From positions 1 through 21,931 of the forward strand of contig JBGSQC010000085.1 in NCBI GenBank assembly GCA_041738295.1: 21,931 bases of DNA, written 5' to 3'. This stretch comes from Zhengella sp041738295. Its GTDB lineage: Bacteria; Pseudomonadota; Alphaproteobacteria; Rhizobiales; Rhizobiaceae. Both the position numbers and the translations under genes were made by a program. The notes beneath the pieces were generated by a model. The model worked only from the letters and a program-made list of their open reading frames with translations, did not search any database and was not told the origin of the DNA. The stretch's first letter is position 1. The number at the start of each line of letters is the position of its first letter. Shown one piece after another: positions 7,028 to 15,256 of the stretch.

Positions 7028-8395
7028 ATGACCGGCTACCTGCTGATTTTCCTGCTGATTGCATCTTCAATCGCCCTCATGGTAGCCAATCGCAAGGCTG
7101 CGACCTACATGGGCGGCAGCACGAAACTGCATTCGCGCCCGATCTATCACGGACTGAACGCGGCTGTATGGACCGGAATTCCCGCTTTCATCTTTCTCCT
7201 CATCTGGTTGGCTGGACAGGACGGCATCATCAGCATGCTGGTGGCCAGTTCATTCCCAGGATCAGAGGCCATGTCGCCGGCCGAACGATCGCTGATCCTT
7301 ACCGAAGTTCGCCAATTGGCAGCAGGCAAGGCCTTCAATGCGCCGAGCGATGCCATTCGCGCAGCCGCCGAGCACTACAATTCCCTGCAGTCGATTGCCG
7401 GAATGGCTCTTGTGGTGTGCATGGCGGCACTTGCCATTTTCGGTGCCTTCTTTGCCTACCGGAACATTGCGCCGCGCTTCATGGCGCGTCATTCCTTCGA
7501 GCGGTCGGTCACGTTGTTCATGCTGTTTGCATCCATCGTTGCCATCATGACAACCGCAGGCATTGTTGCGTCCCTGCTGTATGAATCGGCAGCGTTCTTT
7601 GCCAAGGTCCCGGTCACCGAGTTCCTGTTCGGCCTCCGCTGGGAACCGCAGATCGCCATGCGTGCCGACCAAGTGGCAGGCCAAGGTGCCTTCGGCATGA
7701 TCCCGGTGCTCTTCGGCACCTTCGTCATCTCCATGCTTGCCATGCTGGTTGCCGTACCCACCGGCATTTTCTCGGCAATCTACCTGACAGAATATGCCGG
7801 TGACCGCTTCCGCGCGATCGTCAAGCCGCTGCTCGAAATCCTGGCGGGTATCCCAACCGTGGTCTACGGCTTCTTCGCCGTCCTCGTTGTGGCCCCGATG
7901 ATCCGAAACCTTGGCATATCCATCGGCGTTGACGCCGCTGCCAACAGCGCGCTTGCCGCTGGTGGCGTGATGGGCATCATGCTGATCCCGTTCATCTCGT
8001 CGCTGTCGGATGATGCCTTTGCCGCCGTGCCGCAATCCATGCGTGACGGGTCGTTTGCGCTGGGCGCCACCAAGGGCGAAACCATCCGCAAGGTGCTGCT
8101 TCCGGCCGCCTTGCCAGGCATTGTCGGCGGCGTGCTGCTGGCGCTGAGCCGGGCCATTGGCGAAACCATGATCGTCGTCATGGCCGCGGGCCTCATTGCC
8201 AAGATGACGCTCAATCCGTTCGATGCGGTCACCACGGTCACGGTGCAGATCGTCACCTTGCTCATCGGCGACAGTGAATTTGACAATCCGAAGACGCTGG
8301 CAGCCTTTGCGCTTGGCCTTGTGCTCTTCATTATCACGCTCGGCCTCAACCTGATCGCGCTGCGCACCGTGCGCAAATACAGGGAAAAGTACTGA
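7028..8395 (+). CDS. pstC: Phosphate ABC transporter permease PstC, long form
   Basis: The 455-residue inner-membrane protein has hydrophobic segments at about 3-20, 46-63, 122-143 and 160-185, then the permease core with about five more. The cytoplasmic coupling loop (DGSFALGATKGETIRKVLLPAALPG, near 338-364) matches the EAA motif that contacts the ATPase. At 455 residues it is much longer than the roughly 320 residues of the enterobacterial protein; the extra N-terminal part, with two membrane segments and an extracytoplasmic stretch, is as seen in alphaproteobacterial PstC. It forms the phosphate channel with PstA. The ATG at 7028 follows a GGGGG ribosome site. Its TGA shares one base with the ATG of pstA, indicating coupling. 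Confidence 0.95.
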   Translation: MTGYLLIFLLIASSIALMVANRKAATYMGGSTKLHSRPIYHGLNAAVWTGIPAFIFLLIWLAGQDGIISMLVASSFPGSEAMSPAERSLILTEVRQLAAGKAFNAPSDAIRAAAEHYNSLQSIAGMALVVCMAALAIFGAFFAYRNIAPRFMARHSFERSVTLFMLFASIVAIMTTAGIVASLLYESAAFFAKVPVTEFLFGLRWEPQIAMRADQVAGQGAFGMIPVLFGTFVISMLAMLVAVPTGIFSAIYLTEYAGDRFRAIVKPLLEILAGIPTVVYGFFAVLVVAPMIRNLGISIGVDAAANSALAAGGVMGIMLIPFISSLSDDAFAAVPQSMRDGSFALGATKGETIRKVLLPAALPGIVGGVLLALSRAIGETMIVVMAAGLIAKMTLNPFDAVTTVTVQIVTLLIGDSEFDNPKTLAAFALGLVLFIITLGLNLIALRTVRKYREKY

Positions 8396-9687
8396 TGTCC
8401 GATACAGTTGCTTCAGTATCCCCGGTGGCCTCCATCTGGAAAAGCCCGGAAATGAATGCGCTGCGCAAGCGCCGCTATGCAGCCGACCGCCGGCTGCAGG
8501 GGATGGGCCTGGTGGCCATCCTGTTTGCGCTTGGCTTCCTCGCTGCCTTGGTTATCTCGCTTGTCTGGACCGGCCACACCGCGTTCCGCCAGACTTATGC
8601 GAGCGTCGAGCTTGATCTTTCAAAGGCAACGATCGACCGAGAGAAGCTGATGGACGCCAATTGGCGTGGCATCGTTCGCAATGGTCTCGTCGAAGCAGCC
8701 GGCAACGTGCCCAAGAGCGACGAGAAGGACTATTTCGGTATCTACACGTCATCGGCCCACTTTATCGTGCGCGATGCGGTGATGGCCAATCCGTCACTGC
8801 TTGACGGCCCGTCCAAATTCTCCATCCCGCTGTCTGATCCGCTCGATCAGCTTGCCAAGGGCATGTTTGATCGCGACCTGCCGGAAGACCAGCGCCGCGT
8901 GAATGATGTCCAGATCGGCTATTACGACACGCTCGTCGCCAAGAACCTGATTACACAGCCGTTCAACTGGGCCCTGTTCACCAATGCCGACAGCCGCTTC
9001 CCGGAGCTGGCAGGCCTTGCCGGTGCGGTGTCCGGCAGCTTCTGGTCGCTGCTGGTCTGCTTCCTTCTGAGCTTCCCGCTCGGCATCGGAGCGGCAATCT
9101 ATCTGGAAGAGTTTGCGCCGAAGAACCGCTGGACCGATCTCATCGAGATTAACATCAACAATCTTGCAGCCGTTCCCTCGGTGGTGTTCGGTCTGCTTGG
9201 CTTGGCGGTGTTTCTCGGCTGGTTCGGCCTGCCGCGCTCGGCACCGTTTGTCGGCGGCATGGTGCTGGCCCTGATGACGCTTCCGACCATCATCATTGTC
9301 ACCCGTGCATCGCTGAAATCTGTCCCGTCTTCGATCCGCGAGGCAGCCCTTGGCATGGGAGCGTCCAAGCACGAAGCGATCTTCCACCACATCCTGCCGC
9401 TCGCCATGCCTTCGATCATGACCGGGACGATCATCGGCCTCGCCCAGGCGCTGGGTGAAACCGCTCCCTTGCTTCTGATCGGCATGAACGCCTTCATCAC
9501 CGCGGTGCCGGACAGCATCAGTGCCGCATCAACGGCGCTGCCGACCCAAATCTACATCTGGTCCGACAGCCCGGAACGTGGTTTCGTATCCCGCACCTCG
9601 GCGGCCATCCTGATCCTTCTTGGCTTCCTGGTGCTGATGAATGCGATTGCTGTCTTCCTGCGCCAGAAATTCGAGCGGCGCTGGTAG
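8395..9687 (+). CDS. pstA: Phosphate ABC transporter permease PstA, long form
   Basis: The 430-residue inner-membrane partner of PstC. After a cytoplasmic N-terminus there is one membrane segment (about 37-60), a long extracytoplasmic domain to about 205, and then the permease core with the EAA coupling loop SIREAALGMGASKHEAIFHHILPLAMPS near 311-340. The large periplasmic insertion makes it longer than the roughly 296-residue enterobacterial PstA and is a feature of the alphaproteobacterial form. The ATG overlaps the pstC stop by one base, with GGGAAAAG as ribosome site, so both permease subunits should be made in equal amounts. pstB follows after 19 bp. Confidence 0.95.
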   Translation: MSDTVASVSPVASIWKSPEMNALRKRRYAADRRLQGMGLVAILFALGFLAALVISLVWTGHTAFRQTYASVELDLSKATIDREKLMDANWRGIVRNGLVEAAGNVPKSDEKDYFGIYTSSAHFIVRDAVMANPSLLDGPSKFSIPLSDPLDQLAKGMFDRDLPEDQRRVNDVQIGYYDTLVAKNLITQPFNWALFTNADSRFPELAGLAGAVSGSFWSLLVCFLLSFPLGIGAAIYLEEFAPKNRWTDLIEININNLAAVPSVVFGLLGLAVFLGWFGLPRSAPFVGGMVLALMTLPTIIIVTRASLKSVPSSIREAALGMGASKHEAIFHHILPLAMPSIMTGTIIGLAQALGETAPLLLIGMNAFITAVPDSISAASTALPTQIYIWSDSPERGFVSRTSAAILILLGFLVLMNAIAVFLRQKFERRW

Positions 9688-9706
9688 CGCCATCACGGGG
9701 AAAGTC

Positions 9707-10531
9707 ATGAACATGTTCACAGAAAATCAGATTGAAGCTGCCGTGAAAGGCAAATCGATGCCCGTCTCCAACCCCCACATCAAGATGCGCGGTGACAAGG
9801 TTTCCGTTTTCTATGGCGAGAAGCAGGCGCTGTTCGAGGTCAATCTCGACATCCCTCAGAACCAGGTGATGGCGCTGATCGGTCCGTCGGGTTGCGGCAA
9901 GTCGACCTTCCTGCGTTGCCTCAACCGGATGAACGACACGATCGACATCTGCCGTGTTGCAGGCAAGATTTCGCTCGACAATGAGGACATTTACGACAAG
10001 TCGGTCGACGTGGTGGAACTGCGTGCCCGTGTCGGCATGGTGTTCCAGAAGCCCAATCCGTTTCCGAAGTCGATCCGCGAGAACGTGGCCTACGGGCCGC
10101 GCATCCACGGTCTTGCAAAGAGCAAGGCGGAACTGGATGAAATCGTGGTGAAGAGCCTTCAGAAGGCCGGCCTCTTCAACGAAGTTAAGGATCGTCTCGA
10201 CGAACCGGGCACCGGCCTGTCCGGCGGCCAGCAGCAGCGCCTTTGCATTGCGCGTGCCATTGCCGTCTCGCCGGAAGTCATCCTGATGGATGAGCCTTGC
10301 TCGGCGCTGGACCCGATTGCCACGGCAAAGGTCGAGGAACTGATCGACGAATTGAAGGCCAACTACACCATCGTCATCGTCACCCACTCGATGCAGCAGG
10401 CAGCCCGCGTCTCGCAGCGCACCGCCATGTTCCATCTGGGTTATCTCGTTGAAGAAGGGGCGACCGACAAGATGTTCACCAGCCCCGACGACAAGCGCAC
10501 CCAGGATTACATCACCGGCCGCTTCGGCTGA
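9707..10531 (+). CDS. pstB: Phosphate ABC transporter ATP-binding protein PstB
   Basis: The 274-residue ATPase drives phosphate uptake through PstCA. Visible motifs: Walker A GPSGCGKST at 59-67, Q-loop Gln114, the PstB-typical KPNPFPKSI stretch at 115-123, signature LSGGQQQR at 171-178, Walker B VILMDEP at 191-197 and switch His227. The length is close to family norm. The frame is open upstream to 9641 inside pstA, but ATG 9707 has GGGGAAAG just before it and gives the expected N-terminus; a further ATG two codons later is also possible. phoU begins 23 bp downstream, so it belongs to the same transcript. Confidence 0.96.
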   Translation: MNMFTENQIEAAVKGKSMPVSNPHIKMRGDKVSVFYGEKQALFEVNLDIPQNQVMALIGPSGCGKSTFLRCLNRMNDTIDICRVAGKISLDNEDIYDKSVDVVELRARVGMVFQKPNPFPKSIRENVAYGPRIHGLAKSKAELDEIVVKSLQKAGLFNEVKDRLDEPGTGLSGGQQQRLCIARAIAVSPEVILMDEPCSALDPIATAKVEELIDELKANYTIVIVTHSMQQAARVSQRTAMFHLGYLVEEGATDKMFTSPDDKRTQDYITGRFG

Positions 10532-10554
10532 CCGCGACGCAAGGAGACGACACG

Positions 10555-11256
10555 ATGGGTGAGCACACGGTAAGCTCCTTCGACGAGGAACTGGAAGCAA
10601 TCGCCAGCCTTATCCGCGACATGGGCGAACGGGCCGGCGACATGGTGGCGATGGCCGCCAAGGCGCTGACCAGCGCCGATGAGGCCTTGGCGCAGCGCGT
10701 CATCTCGGAAGACCGGGTGATGGACAATTTGCAGCGCGATGTGGACGACAAGGCGGTGATGCTGATCGGCAAACGCCAGCCGATGGCGCAGGACCTGCGC
10801 TTTTCCATCGGCGCCATGCGGATGGCCGGCGATCTGGAGCGCATTGGCGACCTTGCCAAGAACATCGGCAAGCGCGTCGGTTCGGTCGGCGATCTCGCTG
10901 CACCGAAGGACCTGAGCTACGGCATTGCCAAGATGGCCGATCTGGCCCGCGAGCAGGTCAATGACGTGGTCAAGGTCTATCTCAGCCGCGATGCAGCCAA
11001 GCTCGACGCCATCCGCGACCGCGACGAGATGATCGATGCGGCCTATACGGCGGTGTTCCGCGAGCTTCTCACCTACATGATGGAAGATCCGCGCAAGATC
11101 TCCGGTTGCACGCACCTGCTGTTCTGCGCCAAGAATCTGGAGCGCATCGGTGACCATGTGACCAACATTGCGGAAAACGCCTACTACATGATCACCGGCG
11201 ACCAGCTGCCGGCCGACCGGCCGAAGGTGGACACGGTCGCGGGCGGGATCGGTTGA
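10555..11256 (+). CDS. phoU: Phosphate signalling regulator PhoU
   Basis: The 233-residue all-helical protein is built from two similar three-helix bundles, each with the family's E-x-x-x-D metal motif: Glu95-Arg-Ile-Gly-Asp99 and Glu196-Arg-Ile-Gly-Asp200. In known systems PhoU links the Pst transporter to the PhoR kinase and keeps the Pho regulon off when phosphate is plentiful; it also limits Pst activity. The ATG at 10555 has a strong AAGGAG site. It lies between pstB and phoB with short gaps (23 and 31 bp), the usual rhizobial order. A phoR gene, its expected partner, is not in the window. Confidence 0.96.
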   Translation: MGEHTVSSFDEELEAIASLIRDMGERAGDMVAMAAKALTSADEALAQRVISEDRVMDNLQRDVDDKAVMLIGKRQPMAQDLRFSIGAMRMAGDLERIGDLAKNIGKRVGSVGDLAAPKDLSYGIAKMADLAREQVNDVVKVYLSRDAAKLDAIRDRDEMIDAAYTAVFRELLTYMMEDPRKISGCTHLLFCAKNLERIGDHVTNIAENAYYMITGDQLPADRPKVDTVAGGIG

Positions 11257-11287
11257 GAACGGCGCAGGACCGGAGTGGAATGATCGC

Positions 11288-11977
11288 ATGAAAGCCGCGC
11301 GTATCATGGTGGTGGAGGATGAGGAGCCGCTGGGCGTCCTCCTCCAGTACAATCTTGAAGCCGAGGGCTACCAGGTGGAAGTCGTCACGCGGGGCGACGA
11401 GGCAGAAATCCGCCTGCAGGAAAATGCCCCGGACCTGCTGGTGCTAGACTGGATGCTGCCGGCGGTTTCCGGAATCGAGCTTTGCCGCCGCCTGCGCCTG
11501 CGCCCTGAGACGATGAAGCTTCCGGTCATCATGCTGACGGCGCGCGGCGAAGAAAGCGACCGGGTGCGCGGGCTTTCCACCGGCGCCGATGACTATCTGG
11601 TCAAGCCATTCTCGACGCCGGAATTCCTTGCCCGCATCCGGGCACTGCTGCGCCGGGCGCGACCTGAAATCCTGTCGGGTACGCTGACGGTGGGCGACAT
11701 CGTGCTCGACCGCGAGACGCACCGGGTTCACCGGGCCAAGCGTGAGGTCAAGCTCGGTCCGACCGAGTTCCGCCTGCTGGAATTCCTGATGCAGGCACCG
11801 GGCCGGGTCTATTCGCGCGGGCAGTTGCTCGACAATGTCTGGGGCGAGACGATCTATATCGACGAGCGGACGGTTGACGTCCATATCGGCCGGCTGCGCA
11901 AGGCGATCAACCAGGGCCGGTCGGCCGATGTCATCCGCACCATCCGTGGCGCGGGTTATGCCATCCGCGTGGATTGA
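11288..11977 (+). CDS. phoB: Phosphate regulon response regulator PhoB
   Basis: The 229-residue OmpR-type regulator has an N-terminal receiver (acidic pair Glu10/Asp11, phospho-acceptor Asp54 in LVLDWMLP, Thr84, Lys106 in LVKPF) and a C-terminal winged helix (about 130-227, with ERTVDVHIGRLRKAI as recognition region and the GAGYAI wing). When phosphorylated it binds Pho boxes and activates genes such as pstS; a box of that type lies in this window at 5836-5853, so the operon is likely autoactivated. It is the last gene of the pst-pho run; its stop lies only 18 bp from the stop of the convergent hpaR-like gene, with no room for a strong terminator. Confidence 0.95.
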   Translation: MKAARIMVVEDEEPLGVLLQYNLEAEGYQVEVVTRGDEAEIRLQENAPDLLVLDWMLPAVSGIELCRRLRLRPETMKLPVIMLTARGEESDRVRGLSTGADDYLVKPFSTPEFLARIRALLRRARPEILSGTLTVGDIVLDRETHRVHRAKREVKLGPTEFRLLEFLMQAPGRVYSRGQLLDNVWGETIYIDERTVDVHIGRLRKAINQGRSADVIRTIRGAGYAIRVD

Positions 11978-11995
11978 GGAAAGCTCTCGCCGGGT

Positions 11996-12463
11996 TCAGT
12001 CGCGGCGCACCGCTTCGCCCAGTTCGTTGAGAAGGTCGAGCAGGGCTTCGACCCGCTCCGGTCCGAAGCGTTTTTCAATGGAATCATAGATTTCGCGGCT
12101 TTGCGGAGCGACAAGGCGGATCAGTCCTTCGCCTTCGGCCGTCAGGGTCAGCCAGCTGCGGCGCCCGTCATTGGCATCGCGCTCGCGCAGCACATAGGCG
12201 CGATCTTCCAGCGTCTTGAGGATGCGGGTGAGACTGGGTGCCAGGATCGAGGCGCGCGACGCCAGATCGGACGCATCCAGGCGGCCGCTTTCCGACAGCA
12301 CGCGCAGGACGCGCCATTGCTGCTCTGTCACGTCGTGTTCGGCGAGCATGGGGCGGAAGTTTGCCATTACGGCTTCGCGCGCGCGCAACAGGGCGATGGG
12401 AAGGGACCGGGAGGTTGCCGGAGGCCCCTTGTGGGCTGAAGCCTGAGTGTGCGATTCCATCAT
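11996..12463 (-). CDS. hpaR: MarR-family regulator, HpaR type (homoprotocatechuate pathway repressor)
   Basis: The 155-residue product has the MarR winged-helix fold (recognition region LAPSLTRILKTLEDRAYVLRERDANDGRR) and the HpaR-specific start RSLPIALLRAREAVMANFRP. HpaR proteins repress 4-hydroxyphenylacetate/homoprotocatechuate catabolic genes and are released by the aromatic substrate. The assignment is strengthened by the divergent neighbour hpaF. I chose the ATG at 12463 (another directly after at 12460) because a promoter-like pair lies at 12489-12516, downstream of the alternative ATG at 12523, and HpaR homologues start close to the RSLPIALL segment. An inverted repeat over the hpaF promoter is a likely operator. 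Confidence 0.88.
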   Translation of the reverse strand: MMESHTQASAHKGPPATSRSLPIALLRAREAVMANFRPMLAEHDVTEQQWRVLRVLSESGRLDASDLASRASILAPSLTRILKTLEDRAYVLRERDANDGRRSWLTLTAEGEGLIRLVAPQSREIYDSIEKRFGPERVEALLDLLNELGEAVRRD

Positions 12464-12488
12464 TGCCAAGCCCTGCTGATCTCGCGCC

Positions 12489-12516
12489 GTTTTATCGCAA
12501 TTGTCGGGCCGGTCAA
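12489..12516 (-). promoter_or_regulatory. Probable promoter of the hpaR-type gene
   Basis: On the minus strand TTGACC (12516-12511) and TAAAAC (12494-12489) are 16 bases apart. A transcript from here would begin near 12482, giving a leader of about 20 bases to the ATG at 12463, and supports that start over the one at 12523. Confidence 0.45.
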
Positions 12517-12535
12517 AGGGCACACGATAGCCAGC

Positions 12536-12569
12536 TTGACGCAGGCGAGCGCTGAAATTAACGTGTTAA
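12536..12569 (+). promoter_or_regulatory. hpaF promoter with overlapping inverted-repeat operator
   Basis: TTGACG at 12536-12541 and TAACGT at 12559-12564 are spaced 17 bases. The -10 element lies inside an inverted repeat, TTAAC-GT-GTTAA at 12558-12569. A MarR-type dimer bound there would block the promoter, so this is the likely HpaR operator (inference from position and symmetry). Confidence 0.5.
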
Positions 12570-12588
12570 ATACAATCGGAGTCCCGCC

Positions 12589-12978
12589 ATGCCGCATTTC
12601 CGGATCGAGTATTCGGCCAATCTGGACTCAAGGACAGACATTCAGCGCCTGTGCGCCGTAATCCGGGATGCCGCGCTTTCGACCGGTGTGTTCGAGGTCG
12701 GGGCAGTGCGGGTTCGCGCCTTCCGGGCAGAGGCCTATGCGGTGGCCGACCTTTTGCCGGAAAATAGCTTCGTCGATTGCGTGTTGCGCATGGGCGAGGG
12801 GCGCAGCGAGGATGACCGCAAGCGGGCGGGCGAGGCGATCTTTGCCGCGATGTGCGCTGAGCTGGAACCGCTTTATGCCACGCCGCATTTTGCGCTAACC
12901 TTTTCGATTGAAGAGATCGACAGCCGCTTTTCCTGGAAGAAGAACGGCATGCATGCGCGCCTCAGGGCGAAGGGCTGA
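12589..12978 (+). CDS. hpaF: 5-carboxymethyl-2-hydroxymuconate delta-isomerase
   Basis: The 129-residue protein matches the CHMI family: it begins Met-Pro-His, and removal of Met would expose the N-terminal Pro that serves as base in this tautomerase-superfamily enzyme; the family patterns EYSANL, VRVRAF and ADLLPENSFVDCVLRMGEGRS follow. It isomerises 5-carboxymethyl-2-hydroxymuconate in the meta-cleavage route of homoprotocatechuate, in the cytoplasm. The ATG at 12589 has CGGAG upstream. It is divergent from an HpaR-type repressor, with an operator-like repeat between. None of the other hpa genes (dioxygenase, dehydrogenase, decarboxylase, hydratase, aldolase) is present here, so it would have to work with enzymes encoded elsewhere. 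Confidence 0.9.
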   Translation: MPHFRIEYSANLDSRTDIQRLCAVIRDAALSTGVFEVGAVRVRAFRAEAYAVADLLPENSFVDCVLRMGEGRSEDDRKRAGEAIFAAMCAELEPLYATPHFALTFSIEEIDSRFSWKKNGMHARLRAKG

Positions 12979-12994
12979 CACTGGAAAGCAAAGA

Positions 12995-14041
12995 ATGGTG
13001 CCGTTGCCCGATCCCGTGATCCTGAAACGCTTTGCCGCCGCGCTTGTCATGGGTGGGGCAGGGGCCTTGGTCGCCCAGTTGATTGGCGTGCCGGCGCCAT
13101 TCCTCTCCGGACCAGCCATCGCGGTGACGCTCGCCGGTCTGGCTGGCCTTCGCATGGACATCCCCCTGCTGGTGCGCGATGTGGCCTTTGTCTTCATCGG
13201 TCTCACCATGGGATCTGGCGTGACGCCGGAGGTGCTCGATTCAGTGGCGAAATGGCCGGCCAGTCTTAGCCTTCTGGCCCTTTCCATCGTAGCGATCATC
13301 CTTGCTTGCCGTTACCTGCTGATGCGCCATTTCGGCCAAGACGGGCGCTCGGCGGTGCTCTCCAGCGCACCGGGGCACCTCTCCTACCTGCTCGGCATGG
13401 CGGATGCGGGCGGTCACAATGTGCGCATGATCGCCATCATCCAGTCGATCCGGGTGCTGATCCTCACGCTGTCGGTGCCGCCGATCGTCCTGCTGCTTGG
13501 CCGTGCCGACCTGGCACCGGCAGCGCCTCCCGCGGCGATGGAGGCTTCCGGGCTGGCGCTCTCCGTGGCGCTGGCGCTTGGTGCAGGCTTCCTGTTCAAG
13601 ATCGGGCGGCTGCCGGCCGCCTTCCTCATCGGCGGCATGGCGATCTCGACCGCCCTTCATTTGAGCGGGATGGTGACCGGCCAGATCCCGCAATGGATGT
13701 CCGTTCCGGCCTTTGTGCTGCTCGGCACGCTGATCGGAACGCGGTTTTCCGGCGTGACGTGGAAAGAACTGCGCGCTGCCATGGGCGCCGGGCTCATGGT
13801 GACAGGGGTTGCCATCGTGATTGCCGTGGCAGCCGCAGTGCTGGCCGCGCGCATCACCGGCCTGCCGCTCGACATGATGCTGATTGCGCTGGCGCCGGGC
13901 GGGGTGGAAACCATGACGGCGATGGCGCAGCTCATGAATGTCGACCCGACCTTTGTGGCCACCCATCATGTGGCGCGGCTTTTCCTGCTGACCTTCCTTG
14001 TGCCCTTCGTGCTGACGCGGCAGAAATCCGCCAGCCCCTGA
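12995..14041 (+). CDS. AbrB-family (COG3180) multi-pass membrane protein, putative transporter
   Basis: The 348-residue protein is hydrophobic throughout, with about ten predicted membrane segments arranged as two similar halves, each carrying a Gly-Pro or Gly-Gly rich segment (PAPFLSGPAIAV near 30; LPAAFLIGGMAIST near 205). It ends with the family-typical LALAPGGVETMTAMAQLMNVDPTFVATHHVARL block. The family was once labelled ammonia monooxygenase or AbrB regulator, both misleading; its substrates are not established. The open frame extends upstream to 12908 inside hpaF, but ATG 12995 with GGAAAG just before it is the natural start. It follows hpaF by 16 bp, so it is likely co-transcribed; that might point to uptake or export of an aromatic acid, but this is only inference. 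Confidence 0.88.
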   Translation: MVPLPDPVILKRFAAALVMGGAGALVAQLIGVPAPFLSGPAIAVTLAGLAGLRMDIPLLVRDVAFVFIGLTMGSGVTPEVLDSVAKWPASLSLLALSIVAIILACRYLLMRHFGQDGRSAVLSSAPGHLSYLLGMADAGGHNVRMIAIIQSIRVLILTLSVPPIVLLLGRADLAPAAPPAAMEASGLALSVALALGAGFLFKIGRLPAAFLIGGMAISTALHLSGMVTGQIPQWMSVPAFVLLGTLIGTRFSGVTWKELRAAMGAGLMVTGVAIVIAVAAAVLAARITGLPLDMMLIALAPGGVETMTAMAQLMNVDPTFVATHHVARLFLLTFLVPFVLTRQKSASP

Positions 14042-14124
14042 GGGCCGCTTGACCGGTGCGATGCGGCTCTTTATGCCGATCTCCACAACAGGCGGGCTGA
14101 AGCCCGAACCAACGGGAAACGACC

Positions 14125-15240
14125 ATGCAGCTCGACACGATTGAATCCGCCATCGAAGCCATTGCGCGCGGCGAACTGGTGGTGGTGGTGGATGACACCG
14201 ACCGCGAGAACGAAGGCGACCTGATCATGGCGGCAGCCAAGGCCTCGCCGGAAAAGATCGCCTTCATGATCCGCCACACCTCGGGCATCCTCTGCGTGCC
14301 GATGACGGCGGAGCGGGCCGAGCAGCTTCACCTGCAGCCGATGGTCGCCAACAACATCGACCCGCTGCGCACCGCCTTCACGGTTTCGGTCGATTACAAG
14401 GTTGGCATGACGACCGGAATTTCGGCGACCGAGCGCACCGCCACCATCAATGCGCTGGCCAATGGCAATGTGGCGGGCAGCGATTTCATCCGTCCGGGCC
14501 ATATCTTCCCGCTGATTGCGCGCAAGGGCGGCGTACTGACGCGCTCCGGCCACACCGAGGCGGGTGTGGACCTTGCCGCCATGGCCGGGCTGGCACCTGC
14601 CGGCGTGCTGGCCGAGATCGTCAATGACAACGGCACGGTGAAGCGCCTGCCGGAGCTTCTGGAATTTGCCAAGGAGCACGGTCTCAGGATCATCTCGATT
14701 GAGGACCTGATCGCCTATCGCATCCGCACCGAGCGCTTTGTTGCGCGCATCGAGGAACAGGCAGCGCAGGTGCATGGCGCGCCGGCCAAGGTCTATTCCT
14801 ACTCGACCGAGTTCGATGTGCTGCACCACATCGTCATGGTGTTCGGCGATGTGCGCGCCGGCGAGGACATTCCCTGCCGCATCTACCGCGAGCAGCCGAT
14901 GGAAGACATGGTGGCGCGCTTCAATGGCGAGCGCGGCTGGATGGATGCCTCGGTCAAGGCGATTGATGCCGATGGCGGGCGCGGTGTCATCATGATCCTG
15001 CGCAACCCGATGGGCCATGATGCCTCGATTGACGAGCACGGCAATGAGGGCGACGGCAAGGATGGCGAGAAGCATGGCAGTGCGCTGAAGCGGCAGATGC
15101 GCTGGCGCGAAGTGGGCGTGGGCGCGCAGATCCTGCGCGATCTCGGCATCAGCTCGATTGCGCTGATCACCACGTCAGACCGGCAGTATGTCGGCCTCGG
15201 CGGGTTTGGTATCGAGATCAAGCGGACGATCAGGATTTGA
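14125..15240 (+). CDS. ribB: 3,4-dihydroxy-2-butanone 4-phosphate synthase with degenerate RibA-like C-terminal domain
   Basis: Residues 1-205 form a complete RibB domain, which makes the four-carbon precursor of riboflavin from ribulose 5-phosphate. Key sites are visible: DRENEGDL at 26-33, RPGHIFPL at 123-130, and RSGHTEAGVDL at 140-150 (His143, Glu145). Residues from about 210 to 371 resemble the GTP cyclohydrolase II fold in order but lack its zinc cysteines and the usual GRGIGL arginine block (only ADGGRGVIMILRNP remains), so RibA activity is not expected. This RibB-plus-dead-RibA form is common in rhizobia. The ATG at 14125 follows GGGAAA. No FMN riboswitch could be recognised in the 83 bp upstream; a small CGGGC-TGAA-GCCCG hairpin lies at 14093-14106. 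Converges on sitD with a 16-bp gap. Confidence 0.93.
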   Translation: MQLDTIESAIEAIARGELVVVVDDTDRENEGDLIMAAAKASPEKIAFMIRHTSGILCVPMTAERAEQLHLQPMVANNIDPLRTAFTVSVDYKVGMTTGISATERTATINALANGNVAGSDFIRPGHIFPLIARKGGVLTRSGHTEAGVDLAAMAGLAPAGVLAEIVNDNGTVKRLPELLEFAKEHGLRIISIEDLIAYRIRTERFVARIEEQAAQVHGAPAKVYSYSTEFDVLHHIVMVFGDVRAGEDIPCRIYREQPMEDMVARFNGERGWMDASVKAIDADGGRGVIMILRNPMGHDASIDEHGNEGDGKDGEKHGSALKRQMRWREVGVGAQILRDLGISSIALITTSDRQYVGLGGFGIEIKRTIRI

Positions 15241-15256
15241 TGGGGATTGCTAACCG

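Noticed and set aside
9641..9706. N-terminal extension of PstB from the upstream ATG
   Set aside because: It overlaps the pstA end in another frame, while ATG 9707 has a clear ribosome site and gives the family length.
12908..12994. N-terminal extension of the AbrB-family permease into hpaF
   Set aside because: Arg-rich out-of-frame shadow of hpaF; ATG 12995 with GGAAAG fits better.
14042..14124. FMN riboswitch before ribB
   Set aside because: The gap is only 83 bp and none of the conserved RFN-element blocks could be recognised; only a small hairpin is present.
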